DNA from: Rahnella laticis
GTDB taxonomy: Bacteria; Pseudomonadota; Gammaproteobacteria; Enterobacterales; Enterobacteriaceae
Reading direction: 5' to 3'
DNA: 64,000 nt
Assembly: GCF_015644585.1 (NCBI RefSeq)
Contig: NZ_JADOBI010000003.1
Coordinates: 310,001 to 374,000, forward strand
Position numbers and translations under genes: made by a program. Below are positions 52,711-64,000 of this stretch, piece by piece. Position 1 is the stretch's first letter; each line of letters opens with the position of its first letter. Under the pieces are notes generated by a model that worked only from the letters and a program-made list of their open reading frames with translations, was not told where the DNA came from and made no database searches.

Positions 52711-53915
52711 CGGGCGCTCCTTACAAACGCCTGGGCTTTTGCCAGACGCGTTTCAAAATCCACTCGCAGCAATAACACGATTGCCGTCGACATAATTAAC
52801 AGACTCGAACCACCGTAACTGATGAGCGGTAAGGTCAGACCTTTCGTAGGTAACATCCCCGCCGCTGCCCCAACGTTAACCAGCGCCTGGAAGCTGAACC
52901 ACACGCCAATTGAGCAGGCCAAAAAGCCGGAGAAACGCTGGTCAATCTCCAGGGCGCGACGCCCGATGGACATGGCGCGAAAAGCGACGAAGAATACCAT
53001 CAACAAAGCCAAAACCACACCGAAATACCCTAACTCTTCACCCAAAATGGAGAAGATAAAGTCGGTATGCGCTTCCGGTAAATACTCCAGTTTTTGCACC
53101 GAATTCCCGAGCCCCTGGCCCCAGAATTCACCCCGACCAAATGCCATCAGTGACTGGGTTAACTGGTAGCCACTGCCAAACGGATCGGCCCATGGATTCC
53201 AGAAGGACGTTACGCGGCGCATACGGTAGGGTTCAGCAAGAACCAGCAGCACAACGGCGAAAGCACCGGACCCGATGATGGCCAGGAACTGCCACATCTT
53301 TGCCCCCGCCAGGAACAACATCGCCAGCGTGGTAATAAACAGTACAACTACGGTACCGAGGTCAGGCTGAGCCAGCAGGAGAACCGCCAGAACCACCATT
53401 ACGCCCATCGGTTTACAAAAACCCCAGAAGTTACTCCGGACTTCATCGACCTTTCGCACCAGATAGCTGGCGAGATAACAAAACAGTGACAGCTTGGAAA
53501 ACTCTGCGGGCTGAATACGCAATGGCCCCAGTGAAATCCAGCGCGATGCCCCGTTAACCGAACTCCCCACCACCAGCACAACCAGCAACATCACCACGGA
53601 AAGCAGCAGCAGAACGTTACTGTATTTCTGCCAGATCGCCATTGGTACACGCAGCGTGACCAGCGAAAGTCCGAAGGCCAGGGCAAGGTAAATCGCATCA
53701 CGTTTGGCAAACAAAAACGGGTCATCAGCCAGACGCTGGCCGATCGGCATCGAAGCCGATGTCACCATCACGAAGCCGATAATCGCCAGACCAAAGGTCA
53801 GCCACAGCAGCGTCCGGTCATACAGCACCAGCGTCAGCGAGTCGTTTTCTTTCGACCCCATCACCCAGTCGTTAAATTTTCCGACGAGGCTCAGCCCCGG
53901 GATACGGATCCGCAT
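52707..53915 (-). CDS. ftsW: septal peptidoglycan polymerase FtsW
   Basis: SEDS-family glycosyltransferase that polymerises lipid II at the septum with FtsI. 402 residues, ten predicted helices. SEDS hallmarks: [50 protein letters not shown] (with the Glu/Asp pair around it) and [18 protein letters not shown] at 53915 shares one base with the murD stop (TGATG); a TTG directly before it is an alternative. murG overlaps its end by four bases. Confidence 0.96.
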   Translation of the reverse strand: MRIRIPGLSLVGKFNDWVMGSKENDSLTLVLYDRTLLWLTFGLAIIGFVMVTSASMPIGQRLADDPFLFAKRDAIYLALAFGLSLVTLRVPMAIWQKYSNVLLLLSVVMLLVVLVVGSSVNGASRWISLGPLRIQPAEFSKLSLFCYLASYLVRKVDEVRSNFWGFCKPMGVMVVLAVLLLAQPDLGTVVVLFITTLAMLFLAGAKMWQFLAIIGSGAFAVVLLVLAEPYRMRRVTSFWNPWADPFGSGYQLTQSLMAFGRGEFWGQGLGNSVQKLEYLPEAHTDFIFSILGEELGYFGVVLALLMVFFVAFRAMSIGRRALEIDQRFSGFLACSIGVWFSFQALVNVGAAAGMLPTKGLTLPLISYGGSSLLIMSTAIVLLLRVDFETRLAKAQAFVRSAR

Positions 53916-55231
53916 CAACCCAGCTCCTTCGCCAGCGCAGTGAAAACATCACCGCGTTGTTCAAAACTGCGGAACTGATCAAGACTCGCGCAGGCCGGAG
54001 ACAGTAAAACCATGTCGCCTGACACCACACGCGTGCTGATATCACGCATCGCCTGTTCCATCGTTTCAAACAGAGAAGAAACTTCAGGACGTAAATCCGC
54101 CAGCTCCGCGCCGTCACGGCCAAAGCAGTAGATGCGCAGATTATCGCCCTGCAAATATTTCGTCAGCGGCGAGAAATCCGCAGATTTTCCGTCACCACCC
54201 AGCAGAAGATGCAATGTGCCTTCAACGTGCAGGCCGTTGAGGGCCGCTTCGGTGCTGCCCACGTTGGTCGCTTTGGAATCGTTGATCCAACGGACGCCAT
54301 TGTGTTGCCACGCCACCTGAAAACGGTGTGCCAGACCGGTAAAGGTCGTCAGGGCTTTCAGGCCTGATGCATGAGGAATCCCCACGGCATCTGCGAGCGC
54401 CAGGGCAGCCAGCGCATTGGTATAATTGTGGCGACCCGTCAGCGGCATTTCTTTGGTATTCAGAACTTTCTCGCCACGCACGCGCAGCCAGATATCGTCC
54501 TGCTGGCGTGTCAGGTGGTAATCACCGACATCCACACCAAAACTCACACAACGCTTATCAGCGCCACGCACCGGCATTGTCAGCGCATCATCAGCGTTAA
54601 CAACGCACAGCGCGGCATTCTCATAAACTTTCAGTTTTGCCGCGCGGTACTGCTGCAAACCAAACGGATAGCGATCCATATGATCTTCGGTCACGTTGAG
54701 GATCGTCGCGGCCGCTGCGTGCAGGCTGTGCGTGGTTTCAAGCTGGAAGCTGGACAGTTCGAGCACAAACAAATCGTATTCATGATCAAGCATGGTCAGG
54801 ACTGGCAGACCAATGTTACCGCCCACACCGACGCGCCATCCGGCAGCTTTCGCCATTTCGCCGACCAGCGTTGTGACAGTGCTTTTACCGTTAGAACCGG
54901 TGATCGCCACAATCGGCGTTTGCGTTTCGCGGCAGAACAGTTCGATATCACCGATTATTTCCACACCCGCATCGGCGGCAGCGCTCAGTGCAGGGGTGGC
55001 CAGCGCCATACCGGGGCTGGAGATAATCAGATCCGCATCGAGCAACCAGTCTTCATTGAGCGAACCAAGATGACGCTCAATGTTATCCGCGAGTTTATCC
55101 AGTCCGGGCGGGCTGACGCGGGTATCAATAACACGCGGCGTCACGCCCCGTGCCATAAAGAAATCAACACAGGACAGGCCGGTCAGACCCAGCCCGATGA
55201 TGACCACTTTTTTACCCTGATAGTCAGCCAT
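53915..55231 (-). CDS. murD: UDP-N-acetylmuramoylalanine--D-glutamate ligase (MurD)
   Basis: Adds D-glutamate to UDP-MurNAc-L-Ala. 438 residues. N-terminal [15 protein letters not shown] loop [14 protein letters not shown], Mur motifs [23 protein letters not shown]-terminal domain with [11 protein letters not shown]. It starts two bases after mraY ends and shares one base with ftsW, consistent with cotranscription and coupled translation in the dcw cluster. Confidence 0.97.
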   Translation of the reverse strand: MADYQGKKVVIIGLGLTGLSCVDFFMARGVTPRVIDTRVSPPGLDKLADNIERHLGSLNEDWLLDADLIISSPGMALATPALSAAADAGVEIIGDIELFCRETQTPIVAITGSNGKSTVTTLVGEMAKAAGWRVGVGGNIGLPVLTMLDHEYDLFVLELSSFQLETTHSLHAAAATILNVTEDHMDRYPFGLQQYRAAKLKVYENAALCVVNADDALTMPVRGADKRCVSFGVDVGDYHLTRQQDDIWLRVRGEKVLNTKEMPLTGRHNYTNALAALALADAVGIPHASGLKALTTFTGLAHRFQVAWQHNGVRWINDSKATNVGSTEAALNGLHVEGTLHLLLGGDGKSADFSPLTKYLQGDNLRIYCFGRDGAELADLRPEVSSLFETMEQAMRDISTRVVSGDMVLLSPACASLDQFRSFEQRGDVFTALAKELG

Positions 55232-55233
55232 AA

Positions 55234-56316
55234 TTACCGCACCTTCAGCGTCGCCAGGCCAATCAGGACCAGCATCAGCGAAATGATCCAGAAGCGCACA
55301 ATAACGCGCGGTTCCGGCCAGCCTTTAAGTTCGTAATGGTGATGGATCGGCGCCATACGGAAAATGCGCTGACCGCGTAACTTAAAGGACCCGACTTGCA
55401 AGATGACCGACAGCGTTTCAACCACAAACACACCGCCCATAATCACTAGTAAGAATTCCTGACGCAGCAACACGGCGATAGTCCCCAGCGCACCGCCCAG
55501 AGCCAGTGAACCGACATCGCCCATGAAGACCTGGGCCGGATAGGTATTGAACCACAGGAAGCCAAGACCGGCGCCGACAATGGCGGTACACACGATCACC
55601 AGTTCACCGGCGTGGCGAAGGTAAGGAATGTGCAGGTAGCTGGCAAAATTCATGTTACCGGTCGCCCAAGCCACCAGCGCAAAACCGGCAGCGACGAACA
55701 CGGTTGGCATAATCGCCAGACCATCCAGACCATCCGTCAGGTTGACTGCGTTACTGGTTCCGACAATCACGAAGTAGCTCAGCAGGATATACAGCAGGCC
55801 AAGCTGCGGCATGATGTCTTTGAAGAACGGAACAACCAGCTCGGTGGCTGGCGTGTCTTTCCCGATGGCATACATCGTGAAGGCGGCGGCAAGTGCGATA
55901 ACTGACTGCCAGAAGTATTTCCAGCGGGCGATCAGACCCTTGGTATCTTTACGGACGACTTTGCGGTAGTCATCGATAAAACCGACAACACCGTAACCCA
56001 GCAGAACAAACAGCACGCACCAGACATACGGGTTAGACGGGTAAGCCCACATCAGGACGGAAATCGTGATGGAAGCCAGGATCATCAGGCCGCCCATCGT
56101 TGGCGTCCCGCGTTTACTGAAATGCGATTCAGGGCCGTCGTTACGGACAACCTGACCAAAAGACATTTTTTGCAGACGGGCAATCATCCGTGGTCCGATC
56201 CACAAAGACAGGAACAAAGCAGTCAGCAGGCTGACAATGGCGCGAAACGTCAGGTAGGAAAAGACGTTGAAGCCGGAATAATATTTGACCAAGTGTTCGG
56301 CCAGCCAAACTAGCAT
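55234..56316 (-). CDS. mraY: phospho-MurNAc-pentapeptide translocase (MraY)
   Basis: Integral membrane enzyme that makes lipid I from UDP-MurNAc-pentapeptide and undecaprenyl phosphate. 360 residues, ten helices. Magnesium/catalytic aspartates in [10 protein letters not shown] (about 115-116) and in the [13 protein letters not shown] loop, plus the C-terminal [16 protein letters not shown] histidine motif. It overlaps murF by seven bases. Confidence 0.97.
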   Translation of the reverse strand: MLVWLAEHLVKYYSGFNVFSYLTFRAIVSLLTALFLSLWIGPRMIARLQKMSFGQVVRNDGPESHFSKRGTPTMGGLMILASITISVLMWAYPSNPYVWCVLFVLLGYGVVGFIDDYRKVVRKDTKGLIARWKYFWQSVIALAAAFTMYAIGKDTPATELVVPFFKDIMPQLGLLYILLSYFVIVGTSNAVNLTDGLDGLAIMPTVFVAAGFALVAWATGNMNFASYLHIPYLRHAGELVIVCTAIVGAGLGFLWFNTYPAQVFMGDVGSLALGGALGTIAVLLRQEFLLVIMGGVFVVETLSVILQVGSFKLRGQRIFRMAPIHHHYELKGWPEPRVIVRFWIISLMLVLIGLATLKVR

Positions 56317-57671
56317 GTTGCATTCTCCTGTAACGCGCGTACTACCTGCTCCATTGCGGCACTACGTGAACCTTTAATCAAAACGGTAATTACCGCATGT
56401 TCAGACAGTAAGCTCGTTAAACGGGCCGTCAGGGCTGCCTTATCCTCTAAATGCTCACCACATCCGCTGGCATCGCTGATGATGCGGCTGTCGTGGCCAA
56501 TACTGAATACTTTATCGATACCTGCTGCACGTATCGCTTCACCGACCTGACGGTGACAGCTTTCGCTTTCAGCGCCCAGTTCAGCCATATCGCCTACGGC
56601 CATCACGCGGTAGCCCGGCATTTCTGACAGCACTTGTGCCGCTGCCGTCATTGAACCAACGTTCGCGTTATAGCTGTCATCGAGCAGGGTTTTACCTTCG
56701 CTAAGGGCAATCGGGAACAGACGCCCTTTGACGGATTGCAGGGTATTCAGGCCAGCACGCACGTTTTCAAGCGAAGCGCCGACAGACAGCGCCAGCGCAG
56801 CCGCAGCCAAAGCGTTGGCAATGTTGTGGCGTCCCGGCACCGGCAACGAAACATCAATGCTGCCTTTTGGTGAATGAAGAGTGAAAGCGGTGTTCAGCGG
56901 GCTGAGTCTGACGTCGGTCGCGTTGAAATCGATGCCTTCATTTTGTGCAGAAGAGAACTGCCAGACGGTTTTTCCGGTCAGTTTGTGCTGCCAGTTTGGC
57001 CAGTCATTACTCTCAGCGTTGATCACGGCAATACCGTTTTCAGGCAATCCTTCAAAAATTTCGCCTTTTGCGCGGGCAACGCCAGCCAGAGAACCAAAAC
57101 CTTCCAGATGGGCCGCAGAGAGGTTGTTGATCAGCGCCGTCTCAGGACGTGCCAGCGCGGTGGTATAGCCGATTTCGCCCGGATGGTTTGCGCCCATCTC
57201 AATGACGGCAAAATCATGCTCTGCGGTAAGGCGCAGTAACGTCAGCGGTACGCCGATGTCGTTATTGAAATTGCCTGCGGTATACAGCACATTGCCGCAC
57301 TCACGCAAAATTGCTGCGGTCATTTCTTTCACAGAGGTTTTGCCGGAAGAGCCGGTCAGGCCGACCACGCGGGCAGGAACCTGCTGGCGAACCCAGCCGC
57401 CGAGTTGGCCCAGCGCAATGCGGGTGTCAGCGACCACTAACTGAGGGACCTCCACCGGTAAGCGCTTACTCACCAGCAATGCTCCGGCACCCGCTTTAAC
57501 GGCGTCTGCCGCAAAATCGTGTGCATCGAATTTTTCGCCTTTCAGCGCCACAAACAGACAGCCGGAGGTGATCTGACGGGTATCCGTCGTCACGCTGTCA
57601 ATTTGTGTATCCGCGCCGACAAGTTCGGCGTTGAGCGCGTCAGCCAGAGTTTGCAGAGAAACGCGGATCAT
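56310..57671 (-). CDS. murF: UDP-MurNAc-tripeptide--D-Ala-D-Ala ligase (MurF)
   Basis: Adds the D-Ala-D-Ala made by Ddl to the precursor. 453 residues. ATP loop [42 protein letters not shown], and C-terminal [18 protein letters not shown]. The ATG at 57671 overlaps the murE stop by four bases. Confidence 0.97.
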   Translation of the reverse strand: MIRVSLQTLADALNAELVGADTQIDSVTTDTRQITSGCLFVALKGEKFDAHDFAADAVKAGAGALLVSKRLPVEVPQLVVADTRIALGQLGGWVRQQVPARVVGLTGSSGKTSVKEMTAAILRECGNVLYTAGNFNNDIGVPLTLLRLTAEHDFAVIEMGANHPGEIGYTTALARPETALINNLSAAHLEGFGSLAGVARAKGEIFEGLPENGIAVINAESNDWPNWQHKLTGKTVWQFSSAQNEGIDFNATDVRLSPLNTAFTLHSPKGSIDVSLPVPGRHNIANALAAAALALSVGASLENVRAGLNTLQSVKGRLFPIALSEGKTLLDDSYNANVGSMTAAAQVLSEMPGYRVMAVGDMAELGAESESCHRQVGEAIRAAGIDKVFSIGHDSRIISDASGCGEHLEDKAALTARLTSLLSEHAVITVLIKGSRSAAMEQVVRALQENATC

Positions 57672-59155
57672 GCGATCACCCCCAGCAAACGTGCGACAGT
57701 CACGCGATCGGAGTAATCAAGACGCTGATTTCCCACCAGCTGATAATCTTCATGGCCTTTACCGGCAATCAGTACGACGTCATCTTCCTTCGCCTGCATG
57801 ATGGCGCTGGTCACCGCTTCCGCACGACCGTGGATTTCCTGCACACGGCCTGCATCAAGCAATCCGGCAAGAATATCCGCCACGATGGCGCGAGGTTCTT
57901 CGCTGCGCGGGTTGTCATCGGTCACGATAACGCGATCGGCGAACTGTTCGGCGATCCCGCCCATCAGAGGACGTTTACCTTTATCGCGATCGCCACCGCA
58001 ACCGAACACGCACCACAGTTGACCTTTGCAGTGCAAACGGGCAGCCGCCAGCGCTTTTTCCAGCGCATCCGGCGTATGTGCGTAATCGACAACGGCGGTC
58101 GGTTTACCCGGCGCGTTGAAGACTTCCATACGCCCGCAAACCGGTTGTAACTGGGACCCCGTCGCCAGCAATTGTGCCAGCGGATAATCAAGGGAAAGCA
58201 GAGTCGCCAGTGCAACCAGCAGATTGCTGACATTGAACGCGCCCATCAGGCGGCTCTCCAGCTTGCCTTCGCCCCAGCTTGAATCGATATTCACCGTCGC
58301 GCCGTTGTCGTGATAGTTCACGCTACGGGCAACCAGCCAGCGGCCTTTCCAGCCCGCCGGGATTTTGTCTTCCATGCTGACCGCAACGGAATCCGGGGTT
58401 TTCGCCAGCCAGCGCGCCCCGACTTCATCGTCAGCATTGATAATTTTCTGACCGACCGGATGCGAGGAGAAGAGCAGCCATTTGGCATCTTCGTAGCTCT
58501 GCATGTCACCGTGGTAATCCAGATGATCGCGGCTCAGGTTGGTAAACGCAGCGGCAGCAAACGGCAGCGCGGCGACACGATGCTGCACCAGCCCGTGGGA
58601 AGAGACTTCCATCGCGGCGAAGGTGGCACCCTGTTTTACTAAATCAGCCAGAATATGCTGGACCTGAACGGCAGAACCGGTGGTGTTTTCCGCCGGAACC
58701 ACATTATCGAGCAGGCCATTCCCCACGGTCCCCATCACCGCGCTGGTTTCGCCCAGCAACTGGCTCCACTGCGCCAGCAGTTGTGTGGTGGTGGTTTTAC
58801 CGTTGGTGCCGGTCACGCCAACCAGACGCAATGATTTGCCTGGCTGCTGATAAAAACGTCCTGCCAGTTCGGAAAGCAAGACGTTGAGATCCTCAAGATA
58901 AATCACCGGTACACCATGCATCTGGCAGACCGTTCCGTGCTCTTGTTCACCTTTTGCTTCGGCCACGACGGCAGCGACGCCCTGAGCAATTGCCTGGGGA
59001 ATAAAACGACGCCCATCACTGGTATGGCCTGAGACCGCGACAAACAGATCACCGGCAGCCGCAATGCGGCTGTCTAAGATCATGTCTTTTAGCGCTACTG
59101 CTGGGGCTTCACTCACCCAGGGCGCTAAGATGTCGCGCAAATTACGATCTGCCAC
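57668..59155 (-). CDS. murE: UDP-MurNAc-tripeptide synthetase (MurE)
   Basis: Adds meso-diaminopimelate to UDP-MurNAc-L-Ala-D-Glu. 495 residues. ATP loop [15 protein letters not shown], the meso-DAP specificity motif DNPRSEEP, and the [15 protein letters not shown] stretch. The DNPR motif shows that this is the Gram-negative DAP type. It overlaps ftsI by 14 bases and murF by four. Confidence 0.97.
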   Translation of the reverse strand: MADRNLRDILAPWVSEAPAVALKDMILDSRIAAAGDLFVAVSGHTSDGRRFIPQAIAQGVAAVVAEAKGEQEHGTVCQMHGVPVIYLEDLNVLLSELAGRFYQQPGKSLRLVGVTGTNGKTTTTQLLAQWSQLLGETSAVMGTVGNGLLDNVVPAENTTGSAVQVQHILADLVKQGATFAAMEVSSHGLVQHRVAALPFAAAAFTNLSRDHLDYHGDMQSYEDAKWLLFSSHPVGQKIINADDEVGARWLAKTPDSVAVSMEDKIPAGWKGRWLVARSVNYHDNGATVNIDSSWGEGKLESRLMGAFNVSNLLVALATLLSLDYPLAQLLATGSQLQPVCGRMEVFNAPGKPTAVVDYAHTPDALEKALAAARLHCKGQLWCVFGCGGDRDKGKRPLMGGIAEQFADRVIVTDDNPRSEEPRAIVADILAGLLDAGRVQEIHGRAEAVTSAIMQAKEDDVVLIAGKGHEDYQLVGNQRLDYSDRVTVARLLGVIA

Positions 59156-60905
59156 CTGTTGCCTCTTTTTGATTATTTACTATGTCTGCATTTTCATCGG
59201 CAGTCAGCGCGTCAGGTTCAACGTTCATGGTGCGCAATACTCCGCCCATGATGGCGCCAAACACCGGTGCGGAAACGGCCCCACCGTAATACTTCCCTGC
59301 CTGCGGATCGTTAATGACGACCACCAGAGCAAATTTTGGATTGCTGGCCGGCGCAACGCCTGCGGTGTAGGCAATGTATTTATTGACGTATTTGCCATCC
59401 GGACCGACTTTCTTCGCAGTACCGGTTTTAATCGCAATACGGTAACCCTTGATCGCGGCTTTCACGCCGCCGCCGCCCGGCAACGCAACGCTTTCCATCA
59501 TATGAACGACGGTGCGCACCAGAGGTTCAGGGAACACGCGCTCGCCGGAAACCGGCGGATCAACACGTGTGATCGACAACGGACGATAAATGCCCATACT
59601 GCCGATCGTGGCATAGACTCGCGCTAGCTGGAGAGGTGTCACCATTAGCCCGTAGCCGAAAGAGAAGGTGGCCCTCTCTATGTCAGACCACCGTTGTTTT
59701 TTAGGGTATAAGCCACTGCTTTCTCCAACCAGCCCCAAATTGGTTGGTTTTCCCAATCCGAATCGCGAGTAAGTGTCTACCAGCTCTGCGGATGGCATCG
59801 ATAACGCCAGTCGTGAAACACCGACGTTACTCGACTTCTGCAAGATACCCGTCACGGAAAGCTCCGCGTAACGGGCCACATCTTTAATCTCATGGCCGTT
59901 GATCCGGTACGGCAGCGTATTGAGCACGCTGTTCTCACGAACCACGCCATTTTTCAACGCGGTCATGACGACCATCGGTTTAACGGTAGAACCCGGTTCG
60001 AAAATGTCAGTAATCGCGCGGTTACGCATCACGTCTTTCGGCGTATCCGGCATGTTGTTCGGGTTGTAAGACGGACTGTTAGCCATCGCCAGCACTTCAC
60101 CCGTTTGCACATCGACCAATACCGCAGTGCCGGACTCCGCTTTGTTGAAAGCCACGGCGTTATTCAGCTCGCGATACACCAGCGCTTGCAGACGTTCATC
60201 AATGCTCAGCGCCAGATTGTGTGCAGCCTGGCTGTCGACGGTGGAGATGTCTTCAATAACGCGGCCAAAACGGTCTTTACGGATGGTACGTTCACCCGGT
60301 TTACCGGTCAGCCAGCGGTCGAAGCTCTTCTCAACGCCTTCGATGCCTTCGCCGTCAATGTTGGTGACGCCAATGACGTGCGACGTAACCTGCCCGGCCG
60401 GATAATAACGGCGGGATTCCTGACGCAGGGAAATGCCCGGCAGCTTGAGTTTATGGACATATTCGCCAACGGCCGGATTCACCTGACGCGCCAGATACAC
60501 AAAGCGGCCTTTCGGATTCGCATTGATTCGGGCTGAAAGCTGATCCAGCGGCATGTTCAGCGCGTCGGCCAGTGCTTTCCATTTCGTATCAACCGTGATG
60601 CCACCGCGATCGTTAATTTCTTTCGGGTCGGCCCAGATCGCATTGACCGGAACGCTCACCGCCAGAGGACGGCCTGAACGGTCGGTGATCATGCCGCGAG
60701 ATGTTGGAATGGTCTGGACGCGCAGGGAACGTAAATCCCCTTCTTTGACCAGTCTGTCTGGGTTAATAACTTGCAGATAAGCCACACGCAACATCAGGCC
60801 AACCAAAGCCAGAAGGATACAGGCGCACAACAACGCAAAACGCCAGCTGATAAAGCTGGCTTGATCTTCGGGACGCTTTAACTTCGCGGTGCGTGTTGCT
60901 TTCAT
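59142..60905 (-). CDS. ftsI: septal transpeptidase, penicillin-binding protein 3 (FtsI)
   Basis: Crosslinks septal peptidoglycan together with FtsW. 587 residues: short cytoplasmic start, one membrane helix (about 20-42, [20 protein letters not shown]), PBP dimerisation domain, then transpeptidase domain with active-site STVK ([10 protein letters not shown], about Ser307), SSN (QKSSNVGVS) and KTG ([11 protein letters not shown]). It lies 27 bases after ftsL. Confidence 0.97.
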   Translation of the reverse strand: MKATRTAKLKRPEDQASFISWRFALLCACILLALVGLMLRVAYLQVINPDRLVKEGDLRSLRVQTIPTSRGMITDRSGRPLAVSVPVNAIWADPKEINDRGGITVDTKWKALADALNMPLDQLSARINANPKGRFVYLARQVNPAVGEYVHKLKLPGISLRQESRRYYPAGQVTSHVIGVTNIDGEGIEGVEKSFDRWLTGKPGERTIRKDRFGRVIEDISTVDSQAAHNLALSIDERLQALVYRELNNAVAFNKAESGTAVLVDVQTGEVLAMANSPSYNPNNMPDTPKDVMRNRAITDIFEPGSTVKPMVVMTALKNGVVRENSVLNTLPYRINGHEIKDVARYAELSVTGILQKSSNVGVSRLALSMPSAELVDTYSRFGLGKPTNLGLVGESSGLYPKKQRWSDIERATFSFGYGLMVTPLQLARVYATIGSMGIYRPLSITRVDPPVSGERVFPEPLVRTVVHMMESVALPGGGGVKAAIKGYRIAIKTGTAKKVGPDGKYVNKYIAYTAGVAPASNPKFALVVVINDPQAGKYYGGAVSAPVFGAIMGGVLRTMNVEPDALTADENADIVNNQKEATGGRS

Positions 60906-60932
60906 TAGCTGCCTGTATTCTCCGTGCGCATT

Positions 60933-61253
60933 TTAAGGCTGAACCACAATAATTTCTTGAGATGGATCAACGTGCTGCATCTGCAATTTCTCCGTTGCGA
61001 TGCGTTCTACCCGGCTGTGATCGCCGAGAGCGTTCTCTTCGAGGATCAGGTTGCGCCATTCAATGTCCAGCGCGTCCCTTTCCAGTACCAGTTGTTCACG
61101 CTGCGCCGTCAGTAAACGCGTGCGGTGCGCCGTGGTCACAACGAATATTGCGCTGACCAGAACGGCGATCAGCAGAATCATTGGGATCTTGCCGTTGCGA
61201 AGAATATCGCTGGCAATGACCCCCACCAGTCCGTGGCGTTCGTTGCCAATCAC
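60933..61253 (-). CDS. ftsL: cell division protein FtsL
   Basis: Small bitopic divisome protein, partner of FtsB and FtsQ. 106 residues (E. coli 121; the extra N-terminal residues are missing). Membrane helix about 24-40 ([19 protein letters not shown]), then a leucine-rich coiled coil ([20 protein letters not shown]), almost identical to E. coli in the periplasmic part. GTG start at 61253 overlaps the rsmH stop (GTGA). Confidence 0.95.
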   Translation of the reverse strand: MIGNERHGLVGVIASDILRNGKIPMILLIAVLVSAIFVVTTAHRTRLLTAQREQLVLERDALDIEWRNLILEENALGDHSRVERIATEKLQMQHVDPSQEIIVVQP

Positions 61254-62191
61254 GCGCTCGTTCTCTCAGCAAAACGCAGAACAGAGCTGCGTGCCCGCGG
61301 GTTCTCCGAAACTTCCGCTTCGGACGGCATCATTTTTCCAACAGATTTCAGCGAACGTCCGCCGAGTTCAGCGATCTGCGCTTCGGTCATCGGGATACCC
61401 GCCGGAACCTGAGCGCCACGACTGTGCTGGCGGATAAAGCGCTTCACGATACGGTCTTCCAGCGAGTGGAAGCTGATCACGGACAAACGCCCTTTTGGTG
61501 CCAGAATTTCCAGCGCGCCGTCCAGCGCACGTTCAATTTCTTCCAGCTCGCTGTTGATGTAGATGCGGATCGCCTGGAAACTGCGCGTAGCCGGATGCTT
61601 ATGCTTTTCACGAAACGGTGAGGCATTCGCAATCAAATCCGCCAGTTCTTTAGTACGGGTCATTGGCAATTCACGGTTACGCTCAACAATCGCGCGCGCA
61701 ATACGCTTCGCGAAGCGCTCTTCGCCAAACGTTTTCAATACCCAGGTGATGTCTTCTTCTTCCGCTTTCATCAGCCATTCTGCGGCTGAATAACCCCGGG
61801 TTGGATCCATACGCATATCCAGAGGCCCGTCGCGCATGAAAGAGAAGCCGCGTTCGGCGTCGTCCAGCTGCGGTGAAGAAACACCCAGATCCAGCAGCAC
61901 GCCATCAATTTTGCCTTCAAGGCCACGATCGCGGACATACTCTGCAAGATCGGAAAACGGCCCGTGAACAATCGAGAACCGTGAGTCGTCAATAGCTTCT
62001 GCGGCTTTGATTGCCTGTGGATCGCGGTCAATCGCCAGCAAGCGTCCGTCCGGCCCAAGCTGGGACAGAATCAGACGTGAATGGCCACCACGGCCAAAAG
62101 TTCCGTCTATGTAAATGCCGTCCTGTCGAATGTTGAGGCCGTTGACGGCTTCATCCAGCAAAACGGAAGTGTGTTTGTAGTTTTCAACCAT
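61250..62191 (-). CDS. rsmH: 16S rRNA m4C1402 methyltransferase (RsmH)
   Basis: N4-methylates C1402 of 16S rRNA in the ribosomal P site. 313 residues. SAM-binding stretch [16 protein letters not shown] and catalytic-side [31 protein letters not shown] near the end. Second gene of the dcw operon (mraZ two bases upstream). It was formerly called mraW. Confidence 0.97.
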   Translation of the reverse strand: MVENYKHTSVLLDEAVNGLNIRQDGIYIDGTFGRGGHSRLILSQLGPDGRLLAIDRDPQAIKAAEAIDDSRFSIVHGPFSDLAEYVRDRGLEGKIDGVLLDLGVSSPQLDDAERGFSFMRDGPLDMRMDPTRGYSAAEWLMKAEEEDITWVLKTFGEERFAKRIARAIVERNRELPMTRTKELADLIANASPFREKHKHPATRSFQAIRIYINSELEEIERALDGALEILAPKGRLSVISFHSLEDRIVKRFIRQHSRGAQVPAGIPMTEAQIAELGGRSLKSVGKMMPSEAEVSENPRARSSVLRFAERTSA

Positions 62192-62193
62192 GC

Positions 62194-62652
62194 TTATAAT
62201 GACAAGTCCTGTAATCTCTCAGAAAGCGGTTCCTGAGACGATTGTTCAGTGTCGATGTCTTCCTTAACTTGTTGATACCAGGTCTGTTCATCCCACAGTT
62301 CAAACTTGTTGAACTGTCCAACCAGCATCACTTCTTTTGCGAGCCCGGCGTGCTGACGCAGTGTGGTTGCAATCAGTAAACGTCCGGCATTATCCATCTG
62401 ACATTCACTGGCATGCCCGAGTAAAAGGCGCTGAATGCGGCGCTCGACGGGATTCATGCTCGACAGACGGGACAATTTTTGTTCGATAACTTCCCATTCA
62501 GGGAGGGTGTAAAGGAGAAGACATGGGTGATGGAGGTCTATGGTGCACACCATTTGACCTTGCGATTCTTCGCTCAGCAAATCCCGATAACGGGTGGGTA
62601 CGGCAAGTCGCCCTTTGCTGTCGAGGTTAACCATCGTCGCGCCACGAAACAT
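62194..62652 (-). CDS. mraZ: transcriptional regulator MraZ
   Basis: AbrB-type ring-forming DNA-binding protein that represses its own dcw promoter. 152 residues with two SpoVT-AbrB halves; the DSKGRL (about 11-16) and DNAGRL signatures are present. RsmH counters its effects in E. coli. ATG at 62652, 29 bases after the MraZ boxes. Confidence 0.96.
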   Translation of the reverse strand: MFRGATMVNLDSKGRLAVPTRYRDLLSEESQGQMVCTIDLHHPCLLLYTLPEWEVIEQKLSRLSSMNPVERRIQRLLLGHASECQMDNAGRLLIATTLRQHAGLAKEVMLVGQFNKFELWDEQTWYQQVKEDIDTEQSSQEPLSERLQDLSL

Positions 62653-62680
62653 GACCGATCTACCCCTCTATGACCCTTTT

Positions 62681-62705
62681 CACCACTTTCCCCCACAAAT
62701 TCCCA
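62681..62705 (-). promoter_or_regulatory. MraZ-binding boxes
   Basis: On the minus strand three direct repeats at 10-bp spacing: TGGGA (62705-62701), TGGGG (62695-62691), TGGTG (62685-62681), each separated by five bases. This is the known MraZ operator layout (TGGGN repeats). Confidence 0.9.
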
Positions 62706-62713
62706 CAGAAAAG

Positions 62714-62743
62714 AGTTTACGGATGGTTTTAAAACCTTGTCAA
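62714..62743 (-). promoter_or_regulatory. Pmra promoter of the dcw cluster
   Basis: Minus strand -35 TTGACA (62743-62738), 18-base spacer, -10 TAAACT (62719-62714). It lies directly upstream of the MraZ boxes, so MraZ would bind just after the start site. Confidence 0.85.
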
Positions 62744-63329
62744 GCCAGAGCAGAGGCGGTTTGGCAATATTTACGCAGGTAAACGAAAGCACTGCGCATT
62801 GTAGTGAGGTGTTTTAGAGGAGGGATAGAAAATAACGTCATGATTAGTTGAAGAAATTTCGCAGGGTTAATAATTTCGTTTAAAAAAAAACCAAACTGAA
62901 CATTATTTAACTATTTATATTCTTCTGCTATCTAACTCTCATTTCTTGACCGGTTTGCCATAAAAAAAATCATTCTCAATTTTTTTCTGGCTATCACTGC
63001 TAAATCATCATCATTTTGTATGCCAGCCCGCATGGCATAAGCCTTTGAGGCGTTTTAAAAACCATCAGCGTTCTTCAAAACGCATGCTGAGGGAAATTAA
63101 GCGGGGAATTCTACAGCACTTTTGCAGGCAGCATTAACGTATTTTAGAAATTGATTGGGAGGTTTATATCGGCAACGGAAGCGCGAAAACATTTCTTAAT
63201 AATTCAGTTGTCTGGGAATGCTCCTAAATTACCCATTCATCTCCTATGGGAATTTTCATAATTGTATTATCCGCAAAAATAAGTCGAATAAGCTGGAACA
63301 CAGATTGGGACGTGCGGGGAGGAAAGTGG
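62744..63329. other. long intergenic region between mraZ and cra
   Basis: About 590 bases with no convincing gene. It includes an AT-rich tract (62860-63000) and a dyad TATGCCA (63019-63025) / TGGCATA (63033-63039) with a 7-base centre. A weak fold is also possible around GCGTTTT and AAAACGC (63050-63082). A small RNA or an operator could be hidden here, but no promoter-terminator pair was recognised. Confidence 0.4.
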
Positions 63330-63355
63330 CGGGCACTCAGGAAGAATGCCCGTTG
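63330..63355 (-). terminator. weak hairpin after cra
   Basis: CGGGCA and TGCCCG pair around a ~10-base loop just after the cra stop. There is no clear T run on the minus strand (GCCACTTTCC), so it may be an attenuated or factor-dependent end. Confidence 0.4.
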
Positions 63356-63360
63356 GGGTT

Positions 63361-64000
63361 TTACTTGCGGCTCAGACGGCCACGGCGGAACAGATTACGG
63401 CGGATCCGCGTCAGTCCGGCTTTCGGTTTCTTCGGCTCATCAAGGCAAGCCAGCACCAGTTCAAGCACGCGTTCAGCCACGTCACGATGACGCTGAGCGA
63501 CCGCCAGAACAGGACATTCAAGGAAATCGAGCAGCTCGTTATCGCCGAAAGTCGCAATCGCCAGATCCACCGGCAGACGCCCTTCGGTTTTCAGCGTCAC
63601 GTCCATCACGCCCTGCAACAGCTGGAACGACGTGGTGAACAACGCCTGCGGCATCGGGTTGGTTTTCAGCCACTCGGCGAAAACAACCGCCGCTGATTCG
63701 CGATCGTACGCGTTGGCGTACAGGTATTTTGGCTGACGTGAATCTTCGGCCCACGCCTGGCGGAAGCCCTGCTCACGCAGGAAACTCACGGAAAGCTCAG
63801 GCAGCGCCCCCAGATACAACACCGATTCAGCCGGGAATGTGCGCAGTTCCTGTGCCAGCATCAGGGCGTCGTCTTGATCAGCGCCCACGACGCTGATGAA
63901 ATGCTCAGGATCCAGTGCGCGGTCGAGTGCAATGATCGGGAAATCATCGTTGGCCCAGCGCTGATAGAAAGGATGTTCCGGCGGTAAAGATGTGGAGATA
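63361..64000 (-). CDS. cra: catabolite repressor/activator Cra (FruR), 5' end beyond the window
   Basis: LacI/GalR-family regulator that senses fructose 1-phosphate/1,6-bisphosphate and switches carbon flow between glycolysis and gluconeogenesis. About 213 C-terminal residues are visible, reading from [18 protein letters not shown] at the window edge; the DNA-binding head lies outside. Ligand-domain phrases match E. coli Cra: [52 protein letters not shown], and the end [15 protein letters not shown]. Downstream lies a ~700-base gap to mraZ, the same order as E. coli. Confidence 0.96.
   Translation of the reverse strand, partial: ISTSLPPEHPFYQRWANDDFPIIALDRALDPEHFISVVGADQDDALMLAQELRTFPAESVLYLGALPELSVSFLREQGFRQAWAEDSRQPKYLYANAYDRESAAVVFAEWLKTNPMPQALFTTSFQLLQGVMDVTLKTEGRLPVDLAIATFGDNELLDFLECPVLAVAQRHRDVAERVLELVLACLDEPKKPKAGLTRIRRNLFRRGRLSRK

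Overview
The window is a 64-kb stretch of an Enterobacterales chromosome. Almost every gene matches its Escherichia coli counterpart in sequence, length and order, read here in the opposite direction: panBCD - yadGH - can - hpt - cueO - yacC - speED - yacL - acnB - lpd/aceF/aceE/pdhR - aroP - ampDE - nadC - ppdD/hofBC - guaC - coaE/zapD/yacG - mutT - secA/secM - lpxC - the division and cell wall (dcw) cluster - cra. The moderate GC content, the retained DUF721 gene beside secM and the large invasin-like protein suggest a Yersiniaceae-type organism (Rahnella/Serratia/Yersinia relatives). That placement is inference from gene content, not a database match.

Layout. 1-9.2 kb: pantothenate/beta-alanine synthesis (panB partial, panC, panD), an ABC exporter (yadGH), carbonic anhydrase (can), hypoxanthine salvage (hpt), copper oxidase cueO with a clear CueR-type promoter, yacC and spermidine synthesis (speE-speD). 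9.2-16.7 kb is the main accessory zone. It holds an AT-rich intergenic region, an unrecognised outer-membrane beta-barrel protein, a YddG-type exporter, the core gene yacL, and a 1503-residue inverse autotransporter (intimin/invasin family) with about nine Ig-like repeats. 16.7-28.8 kb is central metabolism: aconitase B, the pyruvate dehydrogenase operon pdhR-aceE-aceF with a separately transcribed lpd, and aroP. A perfect PdhR operator lies upstream of pdhR and two TyrR-like boxes lie upstream of aroP. 28.9-31.4 kb is a second accessory insert, a two-gene GPH transporter plus GH43 glycosidase operon. 31.4-40.9 kb carries ampDE, nadC, the small type IV pilin operon ppdD-hofB-hofC, guaC, coaE-zapD-yacG and mutT. 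40.9-62.7 kb is secA-secM, a divergent DUF721 (DciA-like) gene, lpxC and the complete dcw cluster ftsZ to mraZ, with mostly overlapping or near-touching genes, Pmra and MraZ boxes. The window ends inside cra.

How the genes work together. The dcw block makes the UDP-MurNAc-pentapeptide and lipid II precursors (murC-G, ddlB, mraY) together with the divisome (ftsZ, ftsA, ftsQ, ftsL, ftsI, ftsW). zapD and lpxC sit nearby. ampD/ampE recycle and sense muropeptides. secM is the translational arrest regulator of secA. pdhR, cra and TyrR-type sites link pyruvate, glycolytic carbon and aromatic amino acid supply.

No tRNA, rRNA, CRISPR array, prophage or insertion sequence was seen. The most noteworthy items are the DUF721/DciA-like gene beside secM, the diverged SecM arrest peptide, the inverse autotransporter with its unusual C-terminal tip domain, and the unrecognised outer-membrane protein behind an AT-rich promoter region.
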